Below are positions 10,169-19,785 of a stretch of 64,000 nt of DNA, one piece after another. This DNA is from Nevskia sp. (GTDB lineage Bacteria > Pseudomonadota > Gammaproteobacteria > Nevskiales > Nevskiaceae). The notes under the pieces are model-generated. The model was not told the DNA's origin, made no database searches, and saw nothing but the letters and a program-made list of their open reading frames with translations. The position numbers and the translations under genes are program-made. The DNA is taken from positions 235,667-299,666 of the forward strand of contig NZ_JAKFUM010000008.1 of NCBI RefSeq assembly GCF_021732705.1, given 5' to 3'. The stretch's first letter is position 1; every line of letters starts with the position of its first letter.

Positions 10169-12073
10169 ATGTTCGTTTCCTGCGTTGCCACCCTTCGCCG
10201 CGCGGCCGTTGCCGTGTCCGCCACCGCCGCCACGGCGGCCGCCCTGATCGTGCTTCCGATGAATCCTGTACTCGCTGGCGACGTCGTTGATACCCACTCG
10301 TTCGCCAACAGCAGCGAAGTGCGCACGACGCATGTGGCGCTCGATCTCGCCGTCGATTTCGCCAAAAAAGAACTCTCCGGCCACGTCGATCTGACGCTGG
10401 AGCGACTGAAGCCGGACGCCGACCGCGTGGTGCTCGACACCCGCGCGCTCGAAATCCTCGGTGCCGATGCCAGTGCCGACGGCAAGACCTGGGCGAAGAC
10501 CTCGTTCGCGCTCGGCGCGCTCGATCCGGTGCTCGGCCGACCGCTGACCGTCAGCCTGCCGGCCGGTGCCACCCATGTGCGCGTGCGCTACCACTCGCGA
10601 CCGGAAGCCTCGGGCCTGCAGTGGCTGAAGCCGGCGCAGACCGCGGGCAAGAAGCTGCCGTTCCTGTTCTCGCAGTCGCAGGCGATCCACGCGCGGAGCT
10701 GGATTCCTCTGCAGGATTCGCCGGCCGTGCGCGCGACCTACGACGCGCACATCCGCACGCCGAAGGGCCTGCGCGCAGTGATGAGTGCCGAAATGTCGGA
10801 AGGGCTCGACGCCACGGGCCGCTGGGCATTCACGATGCCGCAGCCGATTCCGAGCTATCTGATCGCGCTGGCCGTCGGCGACATCGGCTTCCAGGCGATG
10901 GGCCCGCGCACCGGCGTCTACGCCGAAGCCGCCACCTTGAAGGCCGCCGCCTACGAGTTCGCCGAAACCGAGAAGACCCTGGAAGTCTGCGAGAAGCTCT
11001 TCGGGCCGTACCGGTGGGGCCGTTATGACCTGCTGGTGCTGCCGCCGAGCTTTCCGTACGGCGGCATGGAAAACCCGCGCCTGACCTTCGTCACGCCGAC
11101 CGTCATCACTGGCGATCGCCGGCTGGTGTCGCTGATCGCGCACGAGCTGGCGCACAGCTGGTCCGGCAATCTCGTGACCAACGCCACCTGGGAAGACTTC
11201 TGGCTGAACGAGGGCTTCACCGAATACCTGACCTATCGCCTGACCGAAGCGCAGTTCGGCAAGGCTCGCGGCGACATGGAGCGCGTGATCGGCACCGCAG
11301 CACTGAAGACCGACATCGGGCTCGCCAAGTCGGACGACGACAAGAAGCTGACCCGCAGCACGCCGGCGGCCGATCCGGACGAAGTGTTCAGCAGCATCCC
11401 GTACGAGCGCGGCGCGCTGTTCCTCGTCTATCTCGAAACCAAGTTCGGCCGCGATGCCTTCGACGCCTTCCTGCGCGGCTGGTTCGACGACCACGCGTTC
11501 CAGAGCGCGACCAGCCGCCAGTTCCTCGCGTATCTCGACGCGAAGCTGCTGAAGACCAAGCCCGGCCTCGTGTCGCCGGCCGAGATCAGCGCGTGGGTGT
11601 CGAACCCGGACCTGCCGGCCGATGCCGTGTACGCCTCGTCCGATGCGCTGGCCAAGGTCGATGCCGCGCGCGATGCCTGGCTCGCCGGCAAGACCGCGGT
11701 CACCGCGATGGGCGGCGCCGAGTGGACGGTGCAGGAGTGGGAGCACTTCTTCGAAGGCTTCCCGAAGACCGCGAGCGCCGCGCAGCTGCAGGCGCTCGAT
11801 GCCGCGTTCAAGCTGACCGGCAGCGGCAACGCGATCATCGCCAGCCACTGGTACAAGCTCGCGGTCGACGCCGGCCAGACTGCCGCCGTGCTGCCGGCGA
11901 TGACCGAATACCTGTCCCGCGTCGGCCGCATGAAGCTGATCGGCCCGATCTACCGCGCGCTCGCCGCCACCGACGCCGGCCGGGCACAGGCCCAGGCGAT
12001 CTTCGCCCAGGTCGGCAGCGGCTATCACCCGATCGCGCAGCAGTCGGTGGAGCGGATCATCAAGGGCAGCTAG
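10169..12073 (+). CDS. M1-family zinc aminopeptidase
   Basis: GGMENPRLTFV, HELAHSWSGNLVTNATWEDFWLNEGFTEYL (HExxH-18-E); signal peptide from MFVSCVATLRRAAVAVSA. Confidence 0.92.
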   Translation: MFVSCVATLRRAAVAVSATAATAAALIVLPMNPVLAGDVVDTHSFANSSEVRTTHVALDLAVDFAKKELSGHVDLTLERLKPDADRVVLDTRALEILGADASADGKTWAKTSFALGALDPVLGRPLTVSLPAGATHVRVRYHSRPEASGLQWLKPAQTAGKKLPFLFSQSQAIHARSWIPLQDSPAVRATYDAHIRTPKGLRAVMSAEMSEGLDATGRWAFTMPQPIPSYLIALAVGDIGFQAMGPRTGVYAEAATLKAAAYEFAETEKTLEVCEKLFGPYRWGRYDLLVLPPSFPYGGMENPRLTFVTPTVITGDRRLVSLIAHELAHSWSGNLVTNATWEDFWLNEGFTEYLTYRLTEAQFGKARGDMERVIGTAALKTDIGLAKSDDDKKLTRSTPAADPDEVFSSIPYERGALFLVYLETKFGRDAFDAFLRGWFDDHAFQSATSRQFLAYLDAKLLKTKPGLVSPAEISAWVSNPDLPADAVYASSDALAKVDAARDAWLAGKTAVTAMGGAEWTVQEWEHFFEGFPKTASAAQLQALDAAFKLTGSGNAIIASHWYKLAVDAGQTAAVLPAMTEYLSRVGRMKLIGPIYRALAATDAGRAQAQAIFAQVGSGYHPIAQQSVERIIKGS

Positions 12074-12233
12074 TGCAGCGCACCCGACGAAGCGTTAGTG
12101 ATGTGGCGACGAATCGTGGTGCGAATCAAGGCGCGATGAGGAGCCATAGTTGTTCTATGGCGACGATTCGCAACGAAGAGTCGCGCCGCGAGACGCGGCA
12201 CAGCGCTAACGGTTTGTTGGACGCGCTGCACTA
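12071..12233. repeat. Large imperfect palindrome (MITE/REP-like element)
   Basis: Termini TAGTGCAGCGC ... GCGCTGCACTA perfectly inverted; internal CGTTAG/CTAACG; loop CCATAG-TTGTT-CTATGG. Confidence 0.75.
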
Positions 12234-12237
12234 GCGG

Positions 12238-12597
12238 TTGGCCGCGATGCGTCGCGTTCGCGTTGCCGGCATCGTCGCTGCGCTGCTGCTGTCCGGCGCG
12301 CTGCCGACGCTGTGGCGTGCGAGCGCGCCGGTGGTGCGGATCACGAACGAGAGCGGCCTTGCGGTGAGCATCCGGCTGGAAACGGATATCGCAGCCACCT
12401 ATCCGGCGCTGACGCTGGCGCCGGAAGCACGGAGCGAAATACGCGCGACCGGCCAGGATCAGGGCATTCGCGTCATCGCGACCCGGGCCGACGGACGGGT
12501 GCTGGCCAGCGAGCAGACCTACGTGACCGCCGGTGTCGATGTGCAGGCGACGATCAGGCCGAAAACGATCGAGATCCGCTATGACCTCGACGACTGA
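12238..12597 (+). CDS. Hypothetical protein with N-terminal hydrophobic segment
   Basis: 119-aa ORF starting just after the palindrome; MRRVRVAGIVAALLLSGALPTLWRAS signal-like sequence. Confidence 0.5.
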   Translation: MAAMRRVRVAGIVAALLLSGALPTLWRASAPVVRITNESGLAVSIRLETDIAATYPALTLAPEARSEIRATGQDQGIRVIATRADGRVLASEQTYVTAGVDVQATIRPKTIEIRYDLDD

Positions 12598-12604
12598 GCG
12601 GCGC

Positions 12605-12775
12605 TCAATGCACCTTGCGCGACATGCCCTTCAGCCGCTCGGCGTCCTTGTTGGTCTTGCCGCTGCCCTTGTCGGGACGCAGCTTGCCGCCGCCCGAGGG
12701 GCCGGCGGCCTTCTTCGCGGCCAGCGCTTCCTTCAGCACGTCGGCGGCGGATTTCTTCTTCGGGGCTTCGCTCAT
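12605..12775 (-). CDS. Small Lys-rich hypothetical protein (56 aa), absent from the ORF track
   Basis: Hand translation: MSEAPKKKSAADVLKEALAAKKAAGPSGGGKLRPDKGSGKTNKDAERLKGMSRKVH*. Confidence 0.6.
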   Translation of the reverse strand: MSEAPKKKSAADVLKEALAAKKAAGPSGGGKLRPDKGSGKTNKDAERLKGMSRKVH

Positions 12776-12785
12776 GGGCCGTATT

Positions 12786-13190
12786 CTACTGCGCCCGCCG
12801 TGCCTGTTCGGCCTGCCGCATCGGCATCGCGTCGATGGTCTCGAACAGCACGCGCAGCGGCACCGGCCGCAGCGAGCGGAGTTTCTCGCTGCCGTCGCGG
12901 CCGATCAGCAGGGCGCGGAAGCGGTCGGCGGGAATGTCGCGGATGACGGTGCCGAGGCCCGCCGGACGCGGGGCCTCGCCGATCACTTCGATCACCTGCA
13001 CGTCGCGCTCCGCCAGACCGGCCGGGTCTTCGGCCAGATCGCGGCGCTGATGCACCAGCGCCACATCGGCGGCGGTCGGTGACAGCAGCAGCAGGATGCG
13101 CGGCTGCGCGGCGAGGTCCGCGTCGGCCCGCGCAGCGCCCGCCAGCCCGAGCGCGACCAGCGCCAGCGATCTCGCCAGCGCCTGCATCAC
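12786..13190 (-). CDS. DUF4174-like exported protein
   Basis: PRILLLLSPTAADVALVHQRRDLAE...DRFRALLIGRDGSEKLRS. Confidence 0.65.
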   Translation of the reverse strand: MMQALARSLALVALGLAGAARADADLAAQPRILLLLSPTAADVALVHQRRDLAEDPAGLAERDVQVIEVIGEAPRPAGLGTVIRDIPADRFRALLIGRDGSEKLRSLRPVPLRVLFETIDAMPMRQAEQARRAQ

Positions 13191-13214
13191 GGTGCCCGGA
13201 TCACGGCCGCCCGA

Positions 13215-14957
13215 TCACAGCGCCAGCCGGCGGATGTCGCCGAGCAGCTTGACCAGCAGCACGATGGTGCGCGCGGCATACGCGCCGTCGATCACGCGGT
13301 GGTCGTAGCTCAGGCTCAGCGGCACCATCAGCCGTGGCTGGAACGCGGCGCCGTCCCAGACCGGTTTCATCGTGGCCTTCGACACGCCGAGGATGCCGAC
13401 TTCCGGCGCGTTGACGATCGGCGTGAAGTGACCGCCGCCGATGCCGCCCAGGCTGGAGATCGAGAACACGCCGCCTTTCATGTCGGCACCGCCGAGCTTG
13501 CCGTCGCGCGCCTTCTTGGCCAGCTCGCCGGTCTCGATCGCCAATTGCGTGATGGTTTTCTTGTCGACATCGCGCACCACCGGCACCAGCAGGCCATTCG
13601 GCGTGTCGGCCGCGAAGCCGATGTGCGTGTAGTGCTTGTGGATCAGGTTTTCGCCGTCCGGCGACAGCGAGGCGCGGAATTCCGGGTAGGCCTCCAGCAC
13701 CTTGGCCATCGCCTTCATCACGAACGGCAGCAGGGTGAGCTTCGGACCGCCGGCCTTCGCCGATTCCTCCGACGCTTCCTTGCGGAAGGCTTCGAGTTCG
13801 GTGATGTCGGCTTCGTCGGTCTGGGTGACGTGCGGAATGTTCAGCCAGGCGCGGTGCAGGTGCGCGGCCGACAGCTTGCGGATGCGCGCCAGCGGCTTCA
13901 CCTCGATCTCGCCGAACTGGGCGAAATCGACGGCGGGAATCGCCGGAATGCCGCTGCCGCCGCTGTTGCCGCCACTGCCGCCACCGGCCGGTGCCGCGGA
14001 CGGCGGCGGCGCGGCCAGCGCGGTCTTGACGAAGCCCTGCACGTCTTCCTGCGTGATGCGGCCTTTCGGGCCGGAACCCGGCACCTTGGCCAGATCCACG
14101 CCGAGTTCGCGCGCGAACTTGCGGATCGACGGACTCGCGTACGGCACGTCATCGCTGGCCGGCGCGGGCGGCGCCGGCGGCGGTGCGGTGGCTACCGCCG
14201 GTTTCGGCGCGGCGGCGCTCGCTGCTGCCGCCGGAGCTGGTGCGGCGGCTGGCGCTGCGGGTGGATTCGCGGCAGGCGCGGCGGCGGGAGCAGCAGCCGA
14301 AGTATCGGCCGGGGCACTGCCAGCCAAGCTGCAAACCGCCGTGCCCTTCGCGACCTTGTCGCCGACCTTCAGCAACAGGCCGCTGACGATGCCGGCCGAC
14401 GGCGCCGGCACATCCAGCGTGGCCTTGTCCGATTCGAGCACGAGCAGGGTCTGATCCTTCTCGACCGCGTCGCCGTCCTTGACCAGCACTTCGATCACCG
14501 GCACGTCCGCGTAGTCGCCGATGTCGGGAATGGTGACGGCGATGGCGCCAGCCGACGCCGCAGGTGCGGCCGCTGCTGCCGGGGCGACGGCCGCCGCGGT
14601 CGGCGCGGTCGGCGCGGCCTTGGCGGCAGCGGGTGCCGCGGGTGCCGCAGGCGCTGCGGCGGCAGGCGCGGGTGCGGCCGGCGCAGTCGGAGCGGCCAGC
14701 GCGGCATCGGCCTCCGCGTCACCGGCAATCTCGCAGACCGCCGACCCCATCGACACCTTGTCGCCGACCTTGAGCTTGAAGCCGCCGACGACACCGGCGA
14801 CCGGCGCCGGCACGTCGAGGGTGGCCTTGTCCGATTCCAGCACCATCAGGGTCTGGTCCTTCTCGACGCGCTCGCCGTCCTTGACCAGCACCTCGATCAC
14901 CGGCACGTCGTGGTAGTCGCCGATGTCCGGGACCGTGACTGTCGTTGCACTGGCCAT
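13215..14957 (-). CDS. aceF: Pyruvate dehydrogenase E2, dihydrolipoamide acetyltransferase (two lipoyl domains)
   Basis: Two VLESDKATLDVPAP lipoyl motifs, Ala/Pro linkers, peripheral subunit-binding domain, C-terminal SLSYDHRVIDG. Confidence 0.96.
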   Translation of the reverse strand: MASATTVTVPDIGDYHDVPVIEVLVKDGERVEKDQTLMVLESDKATLDVPAPVAGVVGGFKLKVGDKVSMGSAVCEIAGDAEADAALAAPTAPAAPAPAAAAPAAPAAPAAAKAAPTAPTAAAVAPAAAAAPAASAGAIAVTIPDIGDYADVPVIEVLVKDGDAVEKDQTLLVLESDKATLDVPAPSAGIVSGLLLKVGDKVAKGTAVCSLAGSAPADTSAAAPAAAPAANPPAAPAAAPAPAAAASAAAPKPAVATAPPPAPPAPASDDVPYASPSIRKFARELGVDLAKVPGSGPKGRITQEDVQGFVKTALAAPPPSAAPAGGGSGGNSGGSGIPAIPAVDFAQFGEIEVKPLARIRKLSAAHLHRAWLNIPHVTQTDEADITELEAFRKEASEESAKAGGPKLTLLPFVMKAMAKVLEAYPEFRASLSPDGENLIHKHYTHIGFAADTPNGLLVPVVRDVDKKTITQLAIETGELAKKARDGKLGGADMKGGVFSISSLGGIGGGHFTPIVNAPEVGILGVSKATMKPVWDGAAFQPRLMVPLSLSYDHRVIDGAYAARTIVLLVKLLGDIRRLAL

Positions 14958-14960
14958 GGC

Positions 14961-17654
14961 TTACACCTGCACCGGGTTGGGTTTGGCCGGATCGAGGCCG
15001 TATCTGGCGATGGCCTCGGCCAGCTTCGCGCGCGGGAAGCTGCCTTCGTCGGCCAGTGCCTGCAGGGCCTTGACGGTGATCCAGCGGCGGTCGACTTCGA
15101 AGAAGTGGCGCAGCTTTTCGCGGGTGTCGCTGCGGCCGTAACCGTCGGTGCCGAGCACGTGGTAGGCCATCGGCACGAACGGGCGGATCTGCTCCGGATA
15201 GGCCTTCATGTAGTCGGTCGCGACGATCGCCGGGCCGCTCATGCCGGTCAGCACTTCGGTGACATACGGCTGGCGCGGCGCTTCCGACGGATTGAGCAGG
15301 TTCCAGCGCTCGGCATCGCGGCCGTCGCGAGCCAGCTCGTTGAAGCTCGGCGCACTCCAGATATCGCTGGTCACGCCCCAGTCCGCCTTCAGCAGCTCGG
15401 CGGCGGCGATCACTTCGCGCAGGATCGAACCGGAACCGAGCAGCTGCACGTGGGTTTCCGCCGGCGCTTCGCACGGCGTCAGCAGGTACAGGCCCTTCAT
15501 GATCCCGCGCTCCACGCCCGCCGGCATCGCCGGGTGCGGGTAGTTCTCGTTCTGCAGGGTCAGGTAGTAGTACTCGTCGTGCTGCGGGCCGCCGTCGGAC
15601 GGATACATGCGGCGCATGCCTTCCGACAGGATCACCGCGATCTCGTAGGCGTACGCCGGATCGTAGGCGCGGCAGTTCGGGATGGTCGCGGCGAACAGGT
15701 GGCTGTGGCCATCCTCGTGCTGCAGGCCTTCGCCGTTCAAGGTCGTGCGGCCGGCGGTGCCGCCGAGCAGGAAGCCGCGCGCACGCATGTCGCCGGCGGC
15801 ATAGGCGAGATCGGCGATGCGCTGGAAGCCGAACATCGAATAGAAGATGTAGAACGGCAACAGCGACACGCCATGGTTCGAATAGCTGGTGGCGGCGGCC
15901 GTCCACGAACTCATCGCGCCGGCTTCGGTGATGCCTTCTTCCAGCACCTGACCCTTGATGTCTTCCTTGTAGAAGGCCAGCTGATCGGAATCGTGCGGCG
16001 TGTACTTCTGGCCGACCACCGAATAGATGCCCAACTGGCGGAACATGCCTTCCATGCCGAAGGTGCGGGCTTCGTCCGGCACGATCGGCACGATGCGCGG
16101 GCCGATCTTCTTGTCGCGCAGCAGCACCTGCAGCGCCTGGACGAAGGCCATCGTGGTCGAGATCTCGCGCTCGCCGCTGGCGGCCAGCAGGCGATCGAAG
16201 ATCGACAGCGGCGGGATCTCCAGCGGCTCGCCGACGGACTTGCGGCTCGGCAGCGAACCGCCGAGCGCAGCGCGACGGCCTCGCAGGTACTTGATTTCCG
16301 GCGAATCGTCAGCCGGCTTGTAGAACGGCGTGTCCTTGATCTGATCGTCGGAGATCGGAATCTGGAAGCGGTCGCGGAAAGCGCGGAGCGCGTCCTCGCC
16401 CATCTTCTTCTGCTGGTGCGTGATGTTCTGGCCTTCGCCGGCCTCGCCCATGCCGTAGCCCTTGACCGTCTTGGCCAGGATCACCGTCGGCGTGCCGACA
16501 TGCTTCACCGCGGCCGCATATGCCGCGTACAGCTTGTGCGGATCGTGCCCGCCGCGATTCAGGCGGCCGATGTCCTCGTCCGACATCGTCGACACCAGCT
16601 TCAGCGTTTCCGGGTGCTTGGCGAAGAAGTGCTCGCGCGTGTACTTGCCGCCCTTGGCCTTGTAGTTCTGGTATTCGCCGTCGACGGTCTCGTTGAAGAT
16701 CTTGACCAGATGCCCGGTGCGGTCCTGCGCGATCAGCGCATCCCAGGCGCCGCCCCAGATCACCTTGATCACGTTCCAGCCGCCGCCGCGGAACACGCCT
16801 TCGAGTTCCTGGATGATCTTGCCGTTGCCGCGCACCGGGCCATCGAGCCGCTGCAGGTTGCAGTTGACGACGAAGACGAGGTTGTCGAGCTTCTCGCGCG
16901 CCGCGATGTCGATGGCGCCGAGCGATTCCGGCTCGTCCATCTCGCCGTCGCCGCAGAAGCACCAGACCTTGCGGCCGGTCGCCTTCATCAGGCCGCGATG
17001 CTCCAGATACTTCATCAGCCGCGCCTGATAGATCGCCTGGATCGGGCCCAGACCCATGCTGACCGTCGCGAACTGCCAGAAGTCCGGCATCAGCCACGGA
17101 TGCGGATACGACGGCAGGCCGACGCCATCGGTCTCCATGCGGAAATTGCGCAACTGCGATTCGGTCAGCCGGCCTTCGAGGAAGGCGCGGGCATAGATGC
17201 CCGGCGTGCAGTGCCCCTGGATGTAGACCAGATCCGGGCCATCGGCGTGTTCCGGGCCTTTCCAGAAATGGTTGAAGCCGACGTCGTACAGCGTGGCCGC
17301 CGACGCGAAGCTGGCGATGTGGCCGCCGATGCCCGAATGCTCGCGGTTGGCGTTGATCACCATCGCCATCGCGTTCCAGCGGATGATCGAGCGGATCTTC
17401 CATTCCAGCGCGTGATCGCCCGGCGAGCGCTCTTCCAGATGCGGCGGAATGGTGTTGACGTAGGCGGTGTTCGGCGAGAACGGAATGTAGGCGCCGGAGA
17501 GCCGCGCCTTTTCCTGCAGTGCTTCCAGCAGGAAGTGCGCGCGTTCCGGGCCTTCGCGCTCGAGCACGGCGGCCAGCGCTTCCAGCCACTCGCGGGTTTC
17601 CTGCGGATCCGGGTCGGCAACCACCGGCGGCGTCGGGGCAATGGGTCCAGTCAT
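14961..17654 (-). CDS. aceE: Pyruvate dehydrogenase E1, homodimeric type
   Basis: TREWLEALAAVLEREGPERAHFLLE...YIPFSPNTAYVNTIP...GDGEMDEPESLGAI...; ATG at 17654. Confidence 0.97.
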   Translation of the reverse strand: MTGPIAPTPPVVADPDPQETREWLEALAAVLEREGPERAHFLLEALQEKARLSGAYIPFSPNTAYVNTIPPHLEERSPGDHALEWKIRSIIRWNAMAMVINANREHSGIGGHIASFASAATLYDVGFNHFWKGPEHADGPDLVYIQGHCTPGIYARAFLEGRLTESQLRNFRMETDGVGLPSYPHPWLMPDFWQFATVSMGLGPIQAIYQARLMKYLEHRGLMKATGRKVWCFCGDGEMDEPESLGAIDIAAREKLDNLVFVVNCNLQRLDGPVRGNGKIIQELEGVFRGGGWNVIKVIWGGAWDALIAQDRTGHLVKIFNETVDGEYQNYKAKGGKYTREHFFAKHPETLKLVSTMSDEDIGRLNRGGHDPHKLYAAYAAAVKHVGTPTVILAKTVKGYGMGEAGEGQNITHQQKKMGEDALRAFRDRFQIPISDDQIKDTPFYKPADDSPEIKYLRGRRAALGGSLPSRKSVGEPLEIPPLSIFDRLLAASGEREISTTMAFVQALQVLLRDKKIGPRIVPIVPDEARTFGMEGMFRQLGIYSVVGQKYTPHDSDQLAFYKEDIKGQVLEEGITEAGAMSSWTAAATSYSNHGVSLLPFYIFYSMFGFQRIADLAYAAGDMRARGFLLGGTAGRTTLNGEGLQHEDGHSHLFAATIPNCRAYDPAYAYEIAVILSEGMRRMYPSDGGPQHDEYYYLTLQNENYPHPAMPAGVERGIMKGLYLLTPCEAPAETHVQLLGSGSILREVIAAAELLKADWGVTSDIWSAPSFNELARDGRDAERWNLLNPSEAPRQPYVTEVLTGMSGPAIVATDYMKAYPEQIRPFVPMAYHVLGTDGYGRSDTREKLRHFFEVDRRWITVKALQALADEGSFPRAKLAEAIARYGLDPAKPNPVQV

Positions 17655-17768
17655 GGGAAGGGTCCTGTTCTGGCCGGGTCGAGCGTAGCGCCTGATCATG
17701 CGCCTCGCCGCGGAACACCGGCACCGTCGGCACGATGCCGACCTGCGTGCCGGCACATTAGACGGGCG

Positions 17769-17787
17769 ATATTGATACGTCCAATAT
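17769..17787. promoter_or_regulatory. Candidate LysR-type operator (inverted repeat ATATTG-N7-CAATAT)
   Basis: Perfect 6-bp inverted repeat containing T-N11-A, in the divergent aceE/LysR intergenic region. Confidence 0.55.
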
Positions 17788-17836
17788 ATGTAACGTAGGC
17801 TTTCGATACTTGTCGCATACCGAGAGCGTGCCCCGG

Positions 17837-18736
17837 ATGGAACTGCGTCACCTGCGCTATCTCGTTGCCGTGGCCGACGAACTGCACTTCACCCGCGCGG
17901 CGAAGCGGCTCGGCATGGAGCAGCCGCCGCTGTCGCAGCAGATTCGCCTGCTCGAAGCCGAGATCGGCACGCCGCTGTTCCATCGCGATGCCCGTGCCGT
18001 GCGCCTGACCGATGCCGGCCGGGTGTTCAGCGACGACGCCCGCGCCATCCTCGCGCATGTGCAGCGCGCCATCGATCACGCCCGCCGCGTGGCGCGCGGC
18101 GATCTCGGACGCATCGGCGTCGGCATGATCAACTCGGCACCGTTCCATCCGTTCGTGCCGCGCGTGCTGCGCGAGTACGGTCAGCAGCATCCGGATGTGG
18201 CGCTGTCGCTCGACGAGAACTCGACGCCGGTGCTCGCCGCCGCCGTGCTGGCCGATCAGCTCGACATCGCCTTCGTCCGCCCGCTGCTCGGCGACGAGCC
18301 GGGTCTGGTCACCGAAGCGCTGTTCGACGAGGACGTGCTGATCGCGCTGCCGCAGGCGCACCGGCTCGCGGCCGAACCGGCGCTGGCGCTCGACCAGCTC
18401 AAGGGCGAGCCGTTCGTGCTGTTCTCGCGCCCGGTCGGTGCCGGCTTGTACGACGACATCCTCGCCGCCTGCCGCCGCGCCGGCTTCAGCCCGCGCATCG
18501 GTCAGGAAGCGTCGCAGGTGACGTCGATCGTCAACCTCGTCGCCGCCGGCCTCGGCGTGTCGCTGGTGCCGGCGTCGATGCAGCAAATCCATTCCGACGG
18601 CGTGGCCTACCGCACCATCCTCGGCGATGCTCCGAAAGCCCGGATGAGCCTGGTCTACCGCCGTGGCGACGAATCGGCCACGGTGCGCAACATGGTGGCC
18701 CTCGCGCGGCGGGTGGCGGGGGTGATGGGGCTGTAG
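17837..18736 (+). CDS. LysR-family transcriptional regulator
   Basis: MELRHLRYLVAVADELHFTRAAKRLGMEQPPLSQQIRLLEAEIGTPLFHR HTH. Confidence 0.95.
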   Translation: MELRHLRYLVAVADELHFTRAAKRLGMEQPPLSQQIRLLEAEIGTPLFHRDARAVRLTDAGRVFSDDARAILAHVQRAIDHARRVARGDLGRIGVGMINSAPFHPFVPRVLREYGQQHPDVALSLDENSTPVLAAAVLADQLDIAFVRPLLGDEPGLVTEALFDEDVLIALPQAHRLAAEPALALDQLKGEPFVLFSRPVGAGLYDDILAACRRAGFSPRIGQEASQVTSIVNLVAAGLGVSLVPASMQQIHSDGVAYRTILGDAPKARMSLVYRRGDESATVRNMVALARRVAGVMGL

Positions 18737-18757
18737 CTCGGCAGGCAGGCGGCGGCC

Positions 18758-19060
18758 GTGCCAGCGGGGCTTGTCGCACTTCGGGATTCCGGCATCGACA
18801 AGGCCGGCATCACCACGGCGCTGAAGGTGGCCCGCCACGCGCTGGCCGGCAAGATCGACTACTCGGGCGGCGCCTGCTTCTGGGATGGCAAAGACTTGAA
18901 GACGAATCCCGATCATCCGAAGCGCGGGAAAACCGTGAAGGGCGCGGAGCGCGGCCGCGACACGGCCGCATACGAATCGACTGCTGCGTACGGCGGCACG
19001 GTGTTCTGGCGGCTGACGCCGGCGTACGTCGAAGCAACGGGCAACAAGGTGTATCGATGA
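18758..19060 (+). pseudogene. Possible 5'-truncated secretion-effector-associated protein
   Basis: Reads mid-domain from a GTG: YSGGACFWDGKDLKTNPDHPKRGK...AAYESTAAYGGTVFWRLTPAYVEATGNKVYR; no clear N-terminus. Confidence 0.4.
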
Positions 19061-19785
19061 TGACAAAGCGCCTGCCGGGCTTTCTGCTGCTGCTGACCCT
19101 GACCCGCGTTGCCGGCGCCGACGCGCCCGGTCTTGCCGCCGTGGCCGAGTGGCAGCGCGACCTGTTCACCAGCCGTCCGCAACGCATGGCGGGAACCTTC
19201 GTGCCGATTGCCTTCGAAGGCGGCAACGGCGAGCCGCAATACCATGCGTTTGTGGCTGACGAGGCCGACAGCACGCCAGCGCTGCGCTATTGCGAGTCGA
19301 AGACGCCGACGCTGCGCTGGGGCAAGGCGCGCTACGCGTTACCGGCCGTGACCGCGCGCTGGCGACGGCCGGACGATCCGACCGACTGGTCGCCCGATTC
19401 GATCCGCCGCTACCAGTGGCCGACAACCGTGGCCGGCAAGCCGCAGACCCTGACCTGCCTCGATGCCGCGTTTGCCGGTCTCGGCAGCAGCGGCGGCCTC
19501 GCGTCCTGGCGCGCCGTGCTCGTGCTGCAGGCCGGAAAACCGCGCGAATGGTTGTACTTCGCCGGTTACGGTGCCAGCTGCGAGGCGGTCGGCACCCTGA
19601 ACGACGGCCGGATCGGCTTCGTGCAACTCACGCGACGCGATGGCGACGACGGTCTGTCGGCGCAGGTCTTCGCACTGGCCGGGCGCGGCAAGCTCGTGCC
19701 GGTGCAGGCGTACGTGCTGCGCGACGATGCGGCGGCGGTGAAAGGACTGCGGGTGGATTCCTTGTCCGCCGCGGCGAGTCACTGA
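19057..19785 (+). CDS. Hypothetical exported protein (candidate periplasmic immunity-like)
   Basis: Signal peptide MMTKRLPGFLLLLTLTRVAGADA; ATGATGA overlap with the preceding ORF. Confidence 0.55.
   Translation: MMTKRLPGFLLLLTLTRVAGADAPGLAAVAEWQRDLFTSRPQRMAGTFVPIAFEGGNGEPQYHAFVADEADSTPALRYCESKTPTLRWGKARYALPAVTARWRRPDDPTDWSPDSIRRYQWPTTVAGKPQTLTCLDAAFAGLGSSGGLASWRAVLVLQAGKPREWLYFAGYGASCEAVGTLNDGRIGFVQLTRRDGDDGLSAQVFALAGRGKLVPVQAYVLRDDAAAVKGLRVDSLSAAASH

Noticed and set aside
10136-12028. 630-aa minus-strand ORF
   Set aside because: Antisense to the M1 aminopeptidase
13299-17798. 1499-aa plus-strand ORF
   Set aside because: Antisense to aceF/aceE; Arg/His/Gln/Asp-rich composition typical of shadow ORFs in high-GC DNA
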